64,000 nucleotides of DNA from Candidatus Obscuribacterales bacterium. Lineage in GTDB: Bacteria > Cyanobacteriota > Vampirovibrionia > Obscuribacterales > Obscuribacteraceae. The stretch lies in contig JAGVKB010000049.1 of the NCBI GenBank assembly GCA_020050835.1, forward strand, positions 81,719-145,718. The letters are read 5' to 3'. Positions 1 through 9,645 of the stretch are shown one piece after another. The translations under genes were made by a program, and so were the position numbers. Positions within the stretch are counted from its first letter, which is position 1; every line of letters begins with the position of its first letter. The notes under the pieces were generated by a model. The model made no database searches. It saw only the letters and a program-made list of their open reading frames with translations, and had not been told where the DNA came from.

Positions 1-1091
1 AAGACTGCACCGAGCAAAAGGGCGATCGGAAAGAGGATACCGCCGGCCAGGAGCAAGCGAGCCAGCAGAGTTGCTTGTTGATTCGTCGGGAAAGCGGCAT
101 TGAAATAGAGGTTCCACCAGGGCAGGAGATTGAAGGAATACATGGCTGTCAGGCTGGCCAGGCAGACAAAAACCTGCAAAAGCACAAACCAAACCAGCGG
201 CTCCTTGCTTCTGTCGACCTGTCTGGCGCACAGCAAACTGCCCAAGAAAATGCCGGTAAGAAAGGTGGTAAGCATAATTGTGAAAGCATAAGTGCTCGAG
301 CCGATCACAAGCGAAAGCGCTCTGGTCCAGCAAACTTCGTAAATCATGGCGATGGCGCCTGATGCTGAAAATGCCACAAGTACAACTTTGACTTCGACTG
401 TCAATTGGCCGCTGTCGGTAGCGCTCTGGGATGGCGTTTCCTGCGGGTGTTTACTTTCGATCTGGTAAGAAAGTGCTGTTACCACGGCACACAAGATCAG
501 ATTAATGGCGGCAGCCAGACCGGTGGTAGTGGCAAGACCAAGCGCTGGCAGGAGGAAGAAGCCGGCTGTCGCTGCACCGCCCACCGCGCCTAAGGTATTG
601 ACGGCATACAAGGTGCCGACACGGCGTCCGACATAATCCAGGCTTTCAGTGACAAAACGGGCCAATAGCGGTAGCGTCGCACCCATGCAGGTGGTCGGAA
701 TGATAAGCACGACAGCTGCTACTGAAAAGCGCAGCAAGCTGAAAGGCAGCATTGAAAGGTGAAAGTTCTGCCAGATCAGTCTGTAGAGGGGTGTGGCGGC
801 ATCGAAGAGAAACGGAATGGCAAGCGCCCAGATGCCGATCAGCCCCTCCAAGATGCCATACCAGAGGAAAGGTCGATTGATCCGATTGCTCAGGCGGCCG
901 GTGACGAAACTGCCCAGTGCCAAACCGCCCATGAAGACTGAGAGCACGGTGGCGGTGGCGAAGGTGGTTGCGCCGAAGACCAGCACCAGCTGTCTGGTCC
1001 ACACTACTTGGTAAATCAAACTGCTGAAGCCGGATGCCGTAAACAAGGCGGCTACCAGCCAGAAGTTAAGTCTCTTTTCAGCGCTCGACAT
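1..1091 (-). CDS. Fused MFS/spermidine-synthase-like integral membrane protein (partial, C-terminus off left edge)
   Basis: An uninterrupted minus-strand frame runs from an ATG at 1091 to the left edge (about 363 codons), so the C-terminus is missing. The N-terminus reads MSSAEKRLNFWLVAALF and then SGFSSLIYQVVWTRQLVL, the signature of the membrane half of bacterial spermidine-synthase-like fusion proteins. Further motifs are FMGGLALGS, IPTTCMGATLPLLARF and GTLYAVNTLGAVGG, and a second half-repeat carries SGAIAMIYEVCWTRALSL. About eight hydrophobic segments are visible. The Rossmann methyltransferase-like domain of the family would lie beyond the edge. In this family the membrane region is usually joined to a polyamine-synthase-like domain of unproven substrate, so aminopropyl transfer is not claimed. 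The gene diverges from guaA across a 227-base gap. Confidence 0.85.
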   Translation of the reverse strand, partial: MSSAEKRLNFWLVAALFTASGFSSLIYQVVWTRQLVLVFGATTFATATVLSVFMGGLALGSFVTGRLSNRINRPFLWYGILEGLIGIWALAIPFLFDAATPLYRLIWQNFHLSMLPFSLLRFSVAAVVLIIPTTCMGATLPLLARFVTESLDYVGRRVGTLYAVNTLGAVGGAATAGFFLLPALGLATTTGLAAAINLILCAVVTALSYQIESKHPQETPSQSATDSGQLTVEVKVVLVAFSASGAIAMIYEVCWTRALSLVIGSSTYAFTIMLTTFLTGIFLGSLLCARQVDRSKEPLVWFVLLQVFVCLASLTAMYSFNLLPWWNLYFNAAFPTNQQATLLARLLLAGGILFPIALLLGAV

Positions 1092-1248
1092 TCAGTGGCT
1101 CCGGTCGTCAGTATCGGTGGTAGCCTGGCATTGGATCGGACCTGCCCCGCTTTGCTTTGCTGGCCCCAACTACTAGAGGTGATTCCCGGATTCCCTAGCG
1201 GTTATCCATACTTGATATCTTTGTTTGTTAATCGGATAGACGGTTGGC

Positions 1249-1277
1249 TTGACAGTCGGCCGGGGCAAGAATAATCT
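1249..1277 (+). promoter_or_regulatory. Putative sigma-70 promoter of guaA
   Basis: A perfect TTGACA lies at 1249-1254. It is followed after 15 bases by AATAAT (1270-1275), or after 17 bases by TAATCT. The site is about 45 bases upstream of the guaA start. The -35 match is good and the -10 is ambiguous. Confidence 0.4.
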
Positions 1278-1318
1278 GCTACAAACAAAGAGTTGGACCG
1301 ACTCGTGAGGTAATTTTC

Positions 1319-2926
1319 GTGGCTTCAACCCAAACTGCCAAAGCAGTTGAAAGACTTCCGGACAACGCACTGGCTGATAGTATCGCCATTCTCGATTTCG
1401 GCTCGCAGTACTCGCAGCTGATCGCCCGGCGAGTCCGCGAAGTCAGTGTTTACTCCGAAATGCTTCCCTGCAGCACCACGGCTGAGGAGCTCAAGCGGCT
1501 TAATCCGAAGGGCATCATCCTCTCGGGCGGACCGAGCAGCGTTTATGATGAGGGAGCGCCTACATTAGATCGCGATATCTGGAAGATGGACCTGCCGGTT
1601 CTGGGAGTCTGCTACGGAATGCAGCTTATGTCTCAGCACTTGGGCGGTACCGTCGAGCCGGCCGATATTCGCGAGTATGGGCGTGCGACCTTGACCATCA
1701 TCCATCATGATCCGTTGTTCAACTCGCTCGACCCGGCGATCGAGAGTTGGATGAGTCATGGCGACAGCGTGACCAAGCTGCCGCCCGGTTTCGAAATTAC
1801 GGCGCGCACCATGGATACGCCGGTGGCGGCGATTGCAAATGAGGAGCGGCGGCTGTTTGGAGTGCAGTTTCATCCGGAAGTTATTCATACTGTCGGAGGG
1901 CAGCAGATAATCAAGAACTTTGTGATTGAAGTTTGCCAGTGCACTCAGAGCTGGACGATGGATAAGTTCATCGATCAAGCGCTCGCCGACATTCGCGCGA
2001 AGGCTGGTGACAAGCGGGTCTTATTGGCGCTCTCGGGCGGCGTTGACAGCTCCACTCTGGCCTTCTTGCTGCACAAGGCACTCGGCGACAAGCTTACCTG
2101 CATGTTTATTGACCAAGGCTTCATGCGGAAGAACGAGCCGGAATGGTTGGTTGAGACTTTCGAGCGCGATTTCCATATTCACGTTCACTTCATCAAGGCG
2201 CGTGATCGTTTCATCGAGAAGCTTGCCGGTGTGACTGATCCCGAGGAGAAGCGCAAGAAAATCGGGACGGAGTTCATTCGGGTTTTCGAGCACGAATCGA
2301 AAAGGCTTGGACCATTTGACTATCTGGCCCAGGGCACGCTATACCCGGACGTGATTGAATCGGCCGGTACGAAAGTAGATCCCAAAACCGGCGAGCGAGT
2401 GGCAGTTAAAATCAAGTCGCACCATAATGTCGGCGGTCTGCCAGAAGACCTGCAATTTAAATTGATCGAGCCGTTCTCCAAACTGTTTAAGGATGAGGTC
2501 CGCAAAGTCGCCCTCGAGCTCGGCGTCCCGGAAGGGATTCGAGTCCGGCATCCTTTCCCCGGTCCGGGGCTAGCAATCCGGGTGCTCGGTGAAGTCACGA
2601 AAGAGCGCTTGAAGACGCTGCGCGAGGCTGACTGGATCATTCGCGAGGAGATCAAATCACATAAACTTTATCGGCAAGTCTGGCAGATCTTCGGCGTCCT
2701 CCTGCCGACAAAATCAGTGGGAGTGATGGGAGATCAACGCACCTATCAAAATCAAATAGTGATTCGGGCGGTGACATCGGAGGACGGAATGACTGCCGAT
2801 TGGGCACGCCTTCCTTATGATCTGCTTGATACCATCTCGCGCCGGATTGTAAATGAGGTGCCTGGTGTCAATCGGGTCGTCTACGACATAACATCCAAAC
2901 CGCCGGCAACGATTGAGTGGGAGTAA
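1319..2926 (+). CDS. guaA: GMP synthase (glutamine-hydrolysing)
   Basis: This enzyme converts XMP to GMP using ATP and glutamine, the last step of guanine nucleotide synthesis, in the cytoplasm. The 535-residue length matches the family (about 520-530). The class I glutamine amidotransferase domain (about 20-208) has the nucleophile Cys98 in GVCYGMQLM and the His185/Glu187 pair in FHPEV. The ATP-pyrophosphatase domain carries the PP-loop SGGVDSS near 239-245. The C-terminal dimerisation domain ends in the typical KPPATIEWE. The start is GTG at 1319, preceded by a GTGAGG ribosome site; the extra 20 N-terminal residues before the [10 protein letters not shown] core are slightly longer than usual. 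The next gene overlaps its 3' end by ten bases. Confidence 0.98.
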   Translation: MASTQTAKAVERLPDNALADSIAILDFGSQYSQLIARRVREVSVYSEMLPCSTTAEELKRLNPKGIILSGGPSSVYDEGAPTLDRDIWKMDLPVLGVCYGMQLMSQHLGGTVEPADIREYGRATLTIIHHDPLFNSLDPAIESWMSHGDSVTKLPPGFEITARTMDTPVAAIANEERRLFGVQFHPEVIHTVGGQQIIKNFVIEVCQCTQSWTMDKFIDQALADIRAKAGDKRVLLALSGGVDSSTLAFLLHKALGDKLTCMFIDQGFMRKNEPEWLVETFERDFHIHVHFIKARDRFIEKLAGVTDPEEKRKKIGTEFIRVFEHESKRLGPFDYLAQGTLYPDVIESAGTKVDPKTGERVAVKIKSHHNVGGLPEDLQFKLIEPFSKLFKDEVRKVALELGVPEGIRVRHPFPGPGLAIRVLGEVTKERLKTLREADWIIREEIKSHKLYRQVWQIFGVLLPTKSVGVMGDQRTYQNQIVIRAVTSEDGMTADWARLPYDLLDTISRRIVNEVPGVNRVVYDITSKPPATIEWE

Positions 2927-4533
2927 GCGCATCTGAGCTGGAGAGTCCTGGGATTGCCTCATCCTGGCGATTGTTCCTGCCCGGACCGGGCGGCTGGTTC
3001 TTCCTCCTGCTTTTAGGCTGCTTCCTGTTTGCCCGACCGCTTTTGCTGCTCTGGGATGGTGGCACGTGCCGCCATCTGGAGACCGGCGTTGAGTTCGTCC
3101 AACATCTTCGTATTCCCGACACTAATTATGTATCGGCGCTTTTCCCGAAAGTCCCGTGCTTGACTCACTCCTTCTTCGGCGATATCGCCTATGCGGTGTT
3201 CTATCAGCTCTGGCAGTTAAACGGGGTAGTGCTGCTGGCTTCTACCGCAACTGTCCTTGGACTGACCTGGACCTATCAGCTCGCGCGCGCGCGCGGGCTG
3301 GGACCGGTGGTTGGGCCGATTCTGCTGGTGCTTGGCCTGGCGGCCTGTTCGATGCATTGGTCGGCTCGCTGTCACATTTTTAGTTATCTGTGCTTCCTGG
3401 CGCTTTTTTACCTGCAATTTATGTCTGGTCTGAGCGAGCGTAAGAAGACCGCTTTGACGGCGCTCGTTTTGTTATTATGGGTCAATATTCACGGCAGCTT
3501 TTTGATCGGTTTGTTCGTGCTCGGCGTCAAGCTCGTTGCCGATTGGCTTGAATTGTCCTGGGGGGAAAAGGAGAGCGCGCGCAGATTGAAGTGGGACCTG
3601 ACCGCACTCGGCGCTGCCGCCATGGCGATCTGTTTTAACTTAAGGGGCCCGGGATTCTACACTTACGTAGCTGGCTATCTCAGCCATCCGATGATTCTCT
3701 TGAAGAGCAACGAGTGGCGTTCGCTCGATTTCAGTCTGGGCTTTCAAACTTGGTCGGCCTTGTTTGTCTATCTAATCCTGGTGGCATTATGGGTGGTGCC
3801 CGGCTTTCGCCCGCGCCTATGGGAGTTTCTCTTGGTCACGGCGCTTTTCTTGGCCGGCCTGCATACGATGCGACTCATACCCTATATGGTAATCGCCGCT
3901 TTGTTGGCGATGGGACCGGCCTGGCTGTTCGTCCGAAAGAAGGTTCTGTCCAGCCTGGCAAGAGTACAACCGGCATCTGCCGGCGCCGAAAGCGAAGGAT
4001 TGAAAGCAGCGGACGGTTGGTTGAGACGACTTCTGGTTGCTATCTTGTTGATGGAAATTCGGGTCGAAAAGCAGGAGCGGGCAAGCAAACTTGGGGCGCC
4101 GGTTTACCTTGCTGCTTTCGGAGTGATGGCCGCTTTCTTTCTGTTTACGCCGGCGCTCAAGATCAAAGATTTCAATCCCGAGCGGCTGCCGGTCAAGGCG
4201 GTCGACTACATAGCCGAGCACCAACTCTCCGGGCTTGGATTTATTTACGACAACTGGGGCGGCTATCTGCATTGGCGCCTTGGCCGCCCAGTCTTTATCG
4301 ACGATTGGACCGATTTCTATCCAGTGCCGTTTTTAGAGGAGTATGTAGCTACTTTGATGGGACAGGCTGGCTGGCAGGAGCGGCTCGACCGCTACAAAAT
4401 TCAATATGTATTGATTCCCCGGTCGACCTTGCTCGGTCAAGCTTTATTGCAATCGCCGCAATGGCGGCGCGCTTTTCAGGATGAAGCCGGAGAGCTTTAT
4501 GTCAGGTCGAATCAGGAGCAGGGAAAGTACTAG
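2917..4533 (+). CDS. Polytopic membrane protein, GT-C-like (paralogue of the next gene)
   Basis: This 538-residue protein has about ten hydrophobic segments. An early acidic/polar loop ([13 protein letters not shown], then IPDTNY) is followed by TM pairs, and the C-terminus is soluble with [20 protein letters not shown] and [10 protein letters not shown]. The same N-loop/C-domain plan occurs in the following gene, so the two are paralogues. The plan (DxDtxWHL-like loop, '[20 protein letters not shown]' tail) is that of uncharacterised bacterial membrane proteins thought to resemble GT-C glycosyltransferases; enzymatic activity is inference. The GTG start at 2917 overlaps the guaA stop, suggesting translational coupling; a later start cannot be excluded. 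The middle (around 340-390) is a charged linker with no counterpart in the paralogue. Confidence 0.8.
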   Translation: MGVSASELESPGIASSWRLFLPGPGGWFFLLLLGCFLFARPLLLLWDGGTCRHLETGVEFVQHLRIPDTNYVSALFPKVPCLTHSFFGDIAYAVFYQLWQLNGVVLLASTATVLGLTWTYQLARARGLGPVVGPILLVLGLAACSMHWSARCHIFSYLCFLALFYLQFMSGLSERKKTALTALVLLLWVNIHGSFLIGLFVLGVKLVADWLELSWGEKESARRLKWDLTALGAAAMAICFNLRGPGFYTYVAGYLSHPMILLKSNEWRSLDFSLGFQTWSALFVYLILVALWVVPGFRPRLWEFLLVTALFLAGLHTMRLIPYMVIAALLAMGPAWLFVRKKVLSSLARVQPASAGAESEGLKAADGWLRRLLVAILLMEIRVEKQERASKLGAPVYLAAFGVMAAFFLFTPALKIKDFNPERLPVKAVDYIAEHQLSGLGFIYDNWGGYLHWRLGRPVFIDDWTDFYPVPFLEEYVATLMGQAGWQERLDRYKIQYVLIPRSTLLGQALLQSPQWRRAFQDEAGELYVRSNQEQGKY

Positions 4534-4615
4534 ATTGAGGCGCCTCGGCGCCAGTTGAATTGAAAGCTGTATCAGGACAGGCGTTCGTGTACCTCAAATC
4601 GGGAAAGCTCTGCCG

Positions 4616-6223
4616 GTGAATGAAAAGGACATCACGAGTGAAGACAACCAGCAGTGCGGTTTCAGGCTGGCTTGGCTTTGCCGGTTGACAGTCGGAGCGC
4701 TGCTTGTCTTTGCATTTACTGTTGGGGTGTTCGCTGCCGGATTGGGTTTGAGAGACCCCGACACCTGCTGGCTTTTGGCGCTTGGAGATTGGATTGCCGA
4801 GCATCGTGCTCTGCCGCAAACCGATCCCTTTTCATATACTTATGCGCTCTTCCATCCGGGAAAGGCTCCTGTGCTCTATCAGTGGTTGACGGAGTTGGCC
4901 TTCCATTTCGTCCATAAGCTCTCCGGGCTGACCGGGTTGGTAGTGCTTTTAGCGGCTGTGCTGGCTTACGCGTTCATCTGCTTGCCGCTGGCTCAGCTGC
5001 GCCGTTCGAGCGTTCCGGACGTGTTGGCGATAGCGCTTACGTGCTTGACCGTTCTGTCAACCAGCTTTCATTTCTTGGCTCGTCCAGAGATCTTCTCATA
5101 CTTGTTTCTCGGGCTTTGGATCGAACTGATCTTGCAGGTAGATAGCGGTCCCAAGAGCCAACCGGCTATCCTTGCTGCGGCGGCGCTCATGATGATCCTT
5201 TGGTGTAACTTTCATTCCGGCTTCGCCCTTGGGCTGACAGTCCTGGTCGTGTATGTCGCTTGCCGGTTGACGGCAAAGCCGGCGCCCGGTGCCGGCAAGG
5301 GCAGCCAAGCTTCGCTGTTGATCAAGCTTCTATGCTGTTCGGTGCTGGCGACGGCCTTAAATCCCTGGGGAGTGCGCCTGTGGCGATATCTTCCCGAGCT
5401 GTTTTTCATGCCTTTCAACGGCCGAATCGTCGAGCTAAGGTCATTGTCCGTCGCTGACTTGAGCGAGTTTACTTACTATCCGTACATCGCTTTGACGGCC
5501 TTGGTTGCTTCTTTGATGTTGTGGCGCTGCCGTTCGATCGGGTGGCGGTCGGTCGGCTTGTTTCCACTGCTCACAGCTTTTGGTTGGGCGGCAGCCGGGT
5601 TGTGTTGTCGCCGGCTCATCCCATTTTCAGCGCTCCTGATGCTGGCAGCGGTCAGCTGCATGTATCGCCAAGTGAAAATGGCTGCCCCGGCCAACGTGCG
5701 CCTAGGACAACCGAGCTTGTCTTGCTTGCTGAGTGGCTGGAGCAGGGCGCTGAAGCGCTACTACGATCCCACCAGCGCGGTATTCAATCTGTCCGTTCCG
5801 TTGCTGGCGATGCTCGGTGCCTATATGGTGGCGCTCAATGTGGTGGCGCTTCGACTCCCTCAGTCTAGCTCGGCATTTAGACCGCCGGTTGAAGCTGTGA
5901 AGTTTCTGGCGCGAGCTGGTCTTAGCGGCCGCTTGTTCAATGACGCTCAATTCGGTGATCTGATCATCTGGCAGTTGGGAAAGCAGCTGCCGGTTTTTAT
6001 CGACACCCGCTACGACATGTATGGTGAGCGCCTGATCGCTGATTATCTGCGCATCATCTCGGCTACGGACAATTGGCGGGAGTTGGTCGACAGTTACGCG
6101 ATTGATTTGGTCTTCGTAAGCGCTTCCGACCGTTTATCGTCCGAGCTGAAAACGCTTCCCGGTTGGCGGGAGCTTTATCGAGACGAGCTGGCAGTTATCG
6201 CTCAGAGGGGGCAGAGCAAGTAA
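4616..6223 (+). CDS. Polytopic membrane protein, GT-C-like (second paralogue)
   Basis: This 535-residue membrane protein has about ten TM segments. The N-terminal loop RDPDTCWLLALGDWIAEH and TDPFSYTYA and the C-terminal FNDAQFGDLIIWQLGKQLP plus FIDTRYDMYGERLIADY are clearer versions of the signature in the upstream paralogue. The DPDTCW motif sits where GT-C enzymes carry a catalytic or metal-binding acidic loop; that role is inferred. The GTG start at 4616 has no strong Shine-Dalgarno (GGAAAG 12 bases upstream). It lies 82 bases after the first copy and is convergent with the GT87-like gene, 11 bases away. It may take part in lipid-linked sugar or surface polysaccharide chemistry, but no substrate can be read from the sequence. 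Confidence 0.8.
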   Translation: MNEKDITSEDNQQCGFRLAWLCRLTVGALLVFAFTVGVFAAGLGLRDPDTCWLLALGDWIAEHRALPQTDPFSYTYALFHPGKAPVLYQWLTELAFHFVHKLSGLTGLVVLLAAVLAYAFICLPLAQLRRSSVPDVLAIALTCLTVLSTSFHFLARPEIFSYLFLGLWIELILQVDSGPKSQPAILAAAALMMILWCNFHSGFALGLTVLVVYVACRLTAKPAPGAGKGSQASLLIKLLCCSVLATALNPWGVRLWRYLPELFFMPFNGRIVELRSLSVADLSEFTYYPYIALTALVASLMLWRCRSIGWRSVGLFPLLTAFGWAAAGLCCRRLIPFSALLMLAAVSCMYRQVKMAAPANVRLGQPSLSCLLSGWSRALKRYYDPTSAVFNLSVPLLAMLGAYMVALNVVALRLPQSSSAFRPPVEAVKFLARAGLSGRLFNDAQFGDLIIWQLGKQLPVFIDTRYDMYGERLIADYLRIISATDNWRELVDSYAIDLVFVSASDRLSSELKTLPGWRELYRDELAVIAQRGQSK

Positions 6224-6234
6224 GTTTGCGACGG

Positions 6235-7455
6235 TCATTGTGGTTCGACTTGATCGCGCTCAAAGCTCTGCCGATGCTGGTTGACAAACCAGAGCTGGGC
6301 CGCCTGGACGGCGATTAGCAGCAGAAAGTAAGGGTTGGCGATCTTGTCATTGCGCACTTTCGTGTGTGCTTCAAGATAAATCGGTGTCGAGATCAGCAAT
6401 CCGGCGAGCGCTGCCAGCGCCACCAGCGCGCCTGGCATTAAAGTGAGCAGCGGTTGTGAAAATAGCAGGGCGACAGAGGGCAGCAGGAGCAAGAGGTCGT
6501 AGTCCTGAAAATGCAGCGCAAAGGCAAATCCCAGCGGCATACAGCCCAAGAGACCGGCCTCTAACCAGAGCGATGTCTGACCCATCTGCCGGCCGAGCCA
6601 GAAGCAGAAAAGATACACGGCACAAAGTGCCGCCAAGGCAATCGCTGAAACCAGCGCACCGTGTCCGAATATGGACAGCAGTACACCTCTGAAGGTAGGA
6701 CCGAGTTGAGAGTTGATGAAATTTGCGTTGTTGGACAGATTGGCCAAGGTAGAGTGGATAAAACCAGCATAATAAGCCGGTCCAAAGAGCGCGAGTCCGC
6801 CCAGGAGACCGGCTACTGTCCAGAGCGCTACCGAGCTTAAAATCTGATAGCGGCGGGCGCCAGCCAGATAGAGCAGGAGCGGCAGCGCCTCGTGCGGCTT
6901 GATTAGAAGAATTGCGAGAGCCGCTCCTGCTGTAATAGTACGCCCCTGCTTCATCGCCCAGACAGCAAGGGCAAGTGCAAGCAAAAGAACGGTGCCGAAT
7001 TGACCGATTAAGATGCACCAGACGACCGGACCGGAAAGCAGGGCAAGCGAAACAAACCAAATTCGTGCAGCGCCTTCAATGCGATAGGTTCGCAAAATCA
7101 CAAACAGGCCGCCGATTAAACTACCAATCATCAATCCGAGCCAGCATGTTCTGGCCTGATGTCCATCGAGAAAACCGAGTGGGCTTAAGAATAGAAGCGC
7201 TTGCGGTGGATAAAGATAGGGGGAGTAATCGCCGGGTGGCAGCTCCGGGCTGAGCGCGTGCTCGACCGAGTCCAAATTGGTGCGATCGTAAACCGCAGCT
7301 CCTCGTCCCGCTACAGCCATCTTGGCGGCTGAATAGAAGACCAGGAAGTCAGTGCTGCCCAAGGCACGCGTCAGGAATATCCAGCTGGCGATACAACATA
7401 ACAGCGTTGCCACTATCGATACGATTGCTTGTACAATGCGAGCCGGTTTCGGCAT
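6235..7455 (-). CDS. GT87/DUF2029-type membrane glycosyltransferase
   Basis: This 406-residue membrane protein has about ten TM helices. Its N-terminal half shows the GT87 (DUF2029) pattern: STDFLVFYSAAKMAVAGRGA, AVYD, PYLYPPQALLFLSPLG, then GQFGTVLLLALAL and LLIKPHEALPLLLYLAG. Known relatives are polyprenol-phosphate-mannose dependent alpha-mannosyltransferases (PimE-like) acting on the outer face of the cytoplasmic membrane. The first-loop Asp (SxDF) is the expected catalytic acid. Substrate identity is unknown. It is transcribed with the HTTM-like gene upstream on the same strand (132-base gap) and meets the GT-C-like pair tail to tail. Confidence 0.75.
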   Translation of the reverse strand: MPKPARIVQAIVSIVATLLCCIASWIFLTRALGSTDFLVFYSAAKMAVAGRGAAVYDRTNLDSVEHALSPELPPGDYSPYLYPPQALLFLSPLGFLDGHQARTCWLGLMIGSLIGGLFVILRTYRIEGAARIWFVSLALLSGPVVWCILIGQFGTVLLLALALAVWAMKQGRTITAGAALAILLIKPHEALPLLLYLAGARRYQILSSVALWTVAGLLGGLALFGPAYYAGFIHSTLANLSNNANFINSQLGPTFRGVLLSIFGHGALVSAIALAALCAVYLFCFWLGRQMGQTSLWLEAGLLGCMPLGFAFALHFQDYDLLLLLPSVALLFSQPLLTLMPGALVALAALAGLLISTPIYLEAHTKVRNDKIANPYFLLLIAVQAAQLWFVNQHRQSFERDQVEPQ

Positions 7456-7587
7456 TACTTCCTACAATTTAGATTGCAATTCAGACGGCGATTTTATAAT
7501 CGAACAACTTCCGGCCACTAGCATAACCGGCAATCGAGTCAACCGCAGCCGTGTCGGCGATCGGTTGGGGCCTCTGACCGATGGTGA

Positions 7588-8847
7588 TTAGCGCTGGCGT
7601 ACTTCGATCTTTCGAACGCCGTTGTCCGAGCGTGAATACTGGCAGGTCTTAATCAGAAGTCTGCGGCTGTTTACGCGCAAACAAATCTCGACAGTTGCTT
7701 CCTGTGCGTCCGGCTGTTGCCGCAATATGAAGCGCGCCATGGCCAGCATTTCATCGTCTGAAGAAGCGCGGGTCATCCGCTCCTTCAATTCCACCTCATG
7801 CCAGAGTCCATCTGCAGTTAAAAAACCGGCTTTGACCGACTCGATCTGCTCGCGAAACATAAACATCCCCCAGCCCCAGGGAGCGTGGTCGAAATGGGAA
7901 AGTAGACTGACCGGGCGGCCCGTCGGACCGAGCGGAATGTAAAAGCGGAGTGGCAGCCAGAGCATTATCAGCAGGCAGCCTGCGGCAAGCAGCTTGTCCA
8001 AGCTGAACCCACTTTGCTCTGGTAAGCCGCCGGTAGTATGCACTGCGGACCGTTTGTCAAAAAAGGCTAGGTAACCAGTCAACATCACGGAAGCAAAAAC
8101 ATCGACGTCGTCAATGAAAATGAAGATGCCCGCGTGCAGTAACACGCCGAGTATGACCGCGTAAATTCTCGTCTTCCGGTGCCAGAGACCGAGCGCTATA
8201 AACGCCTCGACTGCCGGCGTGACCAGCGACAGCGCGGCAAGTATGAGCGGCGGTGTTTCAAACCGGGCTGCAAATGGATGCCAGAATGGCTTGAGCATCC
8301 AGCAGTGATTGAAGATCTCGTTTAAGGTCTCGCCCGAAAGAAAGTCCGGAAACAATTTGTTGACAGCCGCGAAGAAGTAGCAGGTCGACACGCCAAACTG
8401 GATGAGCCGCCTCGTGCAGCTGAGCGGCTCACGGTAAAAGAGGAGCGCCACCAGATAAATGAAAAGCATGATCGTGTAGGAGCAGCCGAAGGCCAGCCGT
8501 TCATGGGAGCCAAAGTAAAACAGAACTGCTGCCGGCACGAAAGCGATGATTCGGCTTTTGCTGCCGAACATGAGCCAGAGCGCTGAGAGCGCATAGGCAA
8601 ACCAGAAGAAACCATCCAACCAGAGCGGTGCGGCTGGCAGCTCTAACGTCCAGAGCCCGAACCGCCAGCCTGGTACACGATAGGGCAGCTCGTAAAAGCA
8701 ATAGTGAAACTCAATCGGCAGTATGCCCAAAAGCCAGAGTCCGGTCAGGCGTCGAATCAGCTGTACGTAACCGTTCGGGAGATACAGCTTGTCGAGTAGC
8801 CGCGAGATCGGCTGTACGTTAATAGCCACGGGCAGGACTCTCCTCAC
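7588..8847 (-). CDS. HTTM-domain-like membrane protein
   Basis: This 419-residue protein has a large N-terminal membrane domain of about eight TM segments (residues 35-285) and a soluble C-terminal part of about 110 residues. Segments such as YFFAAVNKLFPDFLSGETL, a helix with TPAVEAFIALGLW, and ILGVLLHAGIFIFIDDVDVF resemble the HTTM domain related to vitamin-K-dependent gamma-carboxylase membrane regions and DoxX-like proteins. No carboxylase function is implied. The GTG/ATG choice is uncertain; the ATG at 8847 is used. It is upstream of, and co-oriented with, the GT87-like gene. Confidence 0.6.
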   Translation of the reverse strand: MRRVLPVAINVQPISRLLDKLYLPNGYVQLIRRLTGLWLLGILPIEFHYCFYELPYRVPGWRFGLWTLELPAAPLWLDGFFWFAYALSALWLMFGSKSRIIAFVPAAVLFYFGSHERLAFGCSYTIMLFIYLVALLFYREPLSCTRRLIQFGVSTCYFFAAVNKLFPDFLSGETLNEIFNHCWMLKPFWHPFAARFETPPLILAALSLVTPAVEAFIALGLWHRKTRIYAVILGVLLHAGIFIFIDDVDVFASVMLTGYLAFFDKRSAVHTTGGLPEQSGFSLDKLLAAGCLLIMLWLPLRFYIPLGPTGRPVSLLSHFDHAPWGWGMFMFREQIESVKAGFLTADGLWHEVELKERMTRASSDDEMLAMARFILRQQPDAQEATVEICLRVNSRRLLIKTCQYSRSDNGVRKIEVRQR

Positions 8848-9204
8848 GCCTCAAACATTATTGCTGGTTTGAGACCGTCGCTACCGATGGTGGCATCGAT
8901 CAGCTGCAACCGGCCGTCTTTCAGAGAGAATCGCTGGCAATTCGGCCAATTCATCAACTTTTTTAACGTCTGTTATTTCCGGTCCCAAGTCGGGTATTAA
9001 AGAGGTAAGCGACCGAGGCAGGAGGGCGCTAAGAGAAAAAATTTGCTATATTAGTCTGGACCATTTGACCACCTTTACTAAGTTTTACACATTTTTAGCT
9101 TCTAGTCTTTCTCAAGAGCAATTAGAATGATTGCGTGCAATTTCGTAGGAAGTGCGACACACTTTCAGAAGGAGTTGCCTGGGGGGACTGGATTGGAGGA
9201 TTTT
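8848..9204. other. Divergent intergenic region upstream of the Tad locus
   Basis: This non-coding stretch of about 357 bases separates the minus-strand membrane genes from the pilin. It contains a -10-like TATATT at 9047-9052 without a convincing -35. An in-frame ATG at 9127 could extend the pilin by 26 residues but has no ribosome site. No RNA gene was recognised. Confidence 0.4.
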
Positions 9205-9426
9205 ATGTTAGCGAAGACAGCCCAATTTATCGATACTTTTATCTCGGACGAATCCGGACAAGGTATCACTGAGTACGGTGCAGTGCTGGCGTTCGTCGCC
9301 GTACTCGTCGGACTGGTATTCAGCTTCACACGCGGAACGTTGGCAAGCTCGATATCGGCTGCGTTCTCGTCGGTTGCAGGACAGTTGAACAACTTGGCTA
9401 AGACCGGCGGAGCTACATCTAACTAG
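9205..9426 (+). CDS. flp: Flp-type IVb prepilin (major Tad pilin)
   Basis: The 73-residue precursor from ATG 9205 is preceded by a strong TTGGAGGA site. The leader MLAKTAQFIDTFISDESG is followed by the Flp processing signature G|QGITEYG, in which cleavage leaves the conserved Glu-Tyr at mature positions 5-6. A hydrophobic helix AVLAFVAVLVGLVFSF follows. The mature pilin would be about 55 residues, typical of Flp. It should be processed by the TadV-like peptidase at 15736-16293 and assembled by the CpaF/TadB/TadC machine encoded downstream. It is separated from cpaB by a terminator hairpin, as expected for a highly expressed major pilin. The upstream ATG at 9127 is judged not to be the start. 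Confidence 0.93.
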   Translation: MLAKTAQFIDTFISDESGQGITEYGAVLAFVAVLVGLVFSFTRGTLASSISAAFSSVAGQLNNLAKTGGATSN

Positions 9427-9456
9427 TTTCGGCCGCGGAGCCGAATTGGCTTTCGG

Positions 9457-9482
9457 AAGGGGGCTCGCAAGAGCTCCCTTTT
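9457..9482 (+). terminator. Rho-independent terminator/attenuator between flp and cpaB
   Basis: A ten-pair stem AAGGGGGCTC/GAGCTCCCTT (one G-U pair) closes a GCAA tetraloop and is followed by TTTT. It lies 30 bases after the pilin stop and would lower transcription of the assembly genes relative to pilin. Confidence 0.8.
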
Positions 9483-9645
9483 GGCTGCGCACATCACTTG
9501 TCAAAGTTAAGCGGATTGGGATCTGCCTTTCCCGGGTAATCGAGCTGTTACTGGCAGAAAGCCAGCTGGCAAGCATTGTGGTTGCCCTGCCAATGTGCGT
9601 TAATAGTATCTGGTTAATCTTTCTCTTCTAGAAGGGGAAACTGTA

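Noticed and set aside
9446..9631. 61-codon frame between flp and cpaB.
   Set aside because: It starts within the terminator hairpin, lacks a ribosome site and has no recognisable features.
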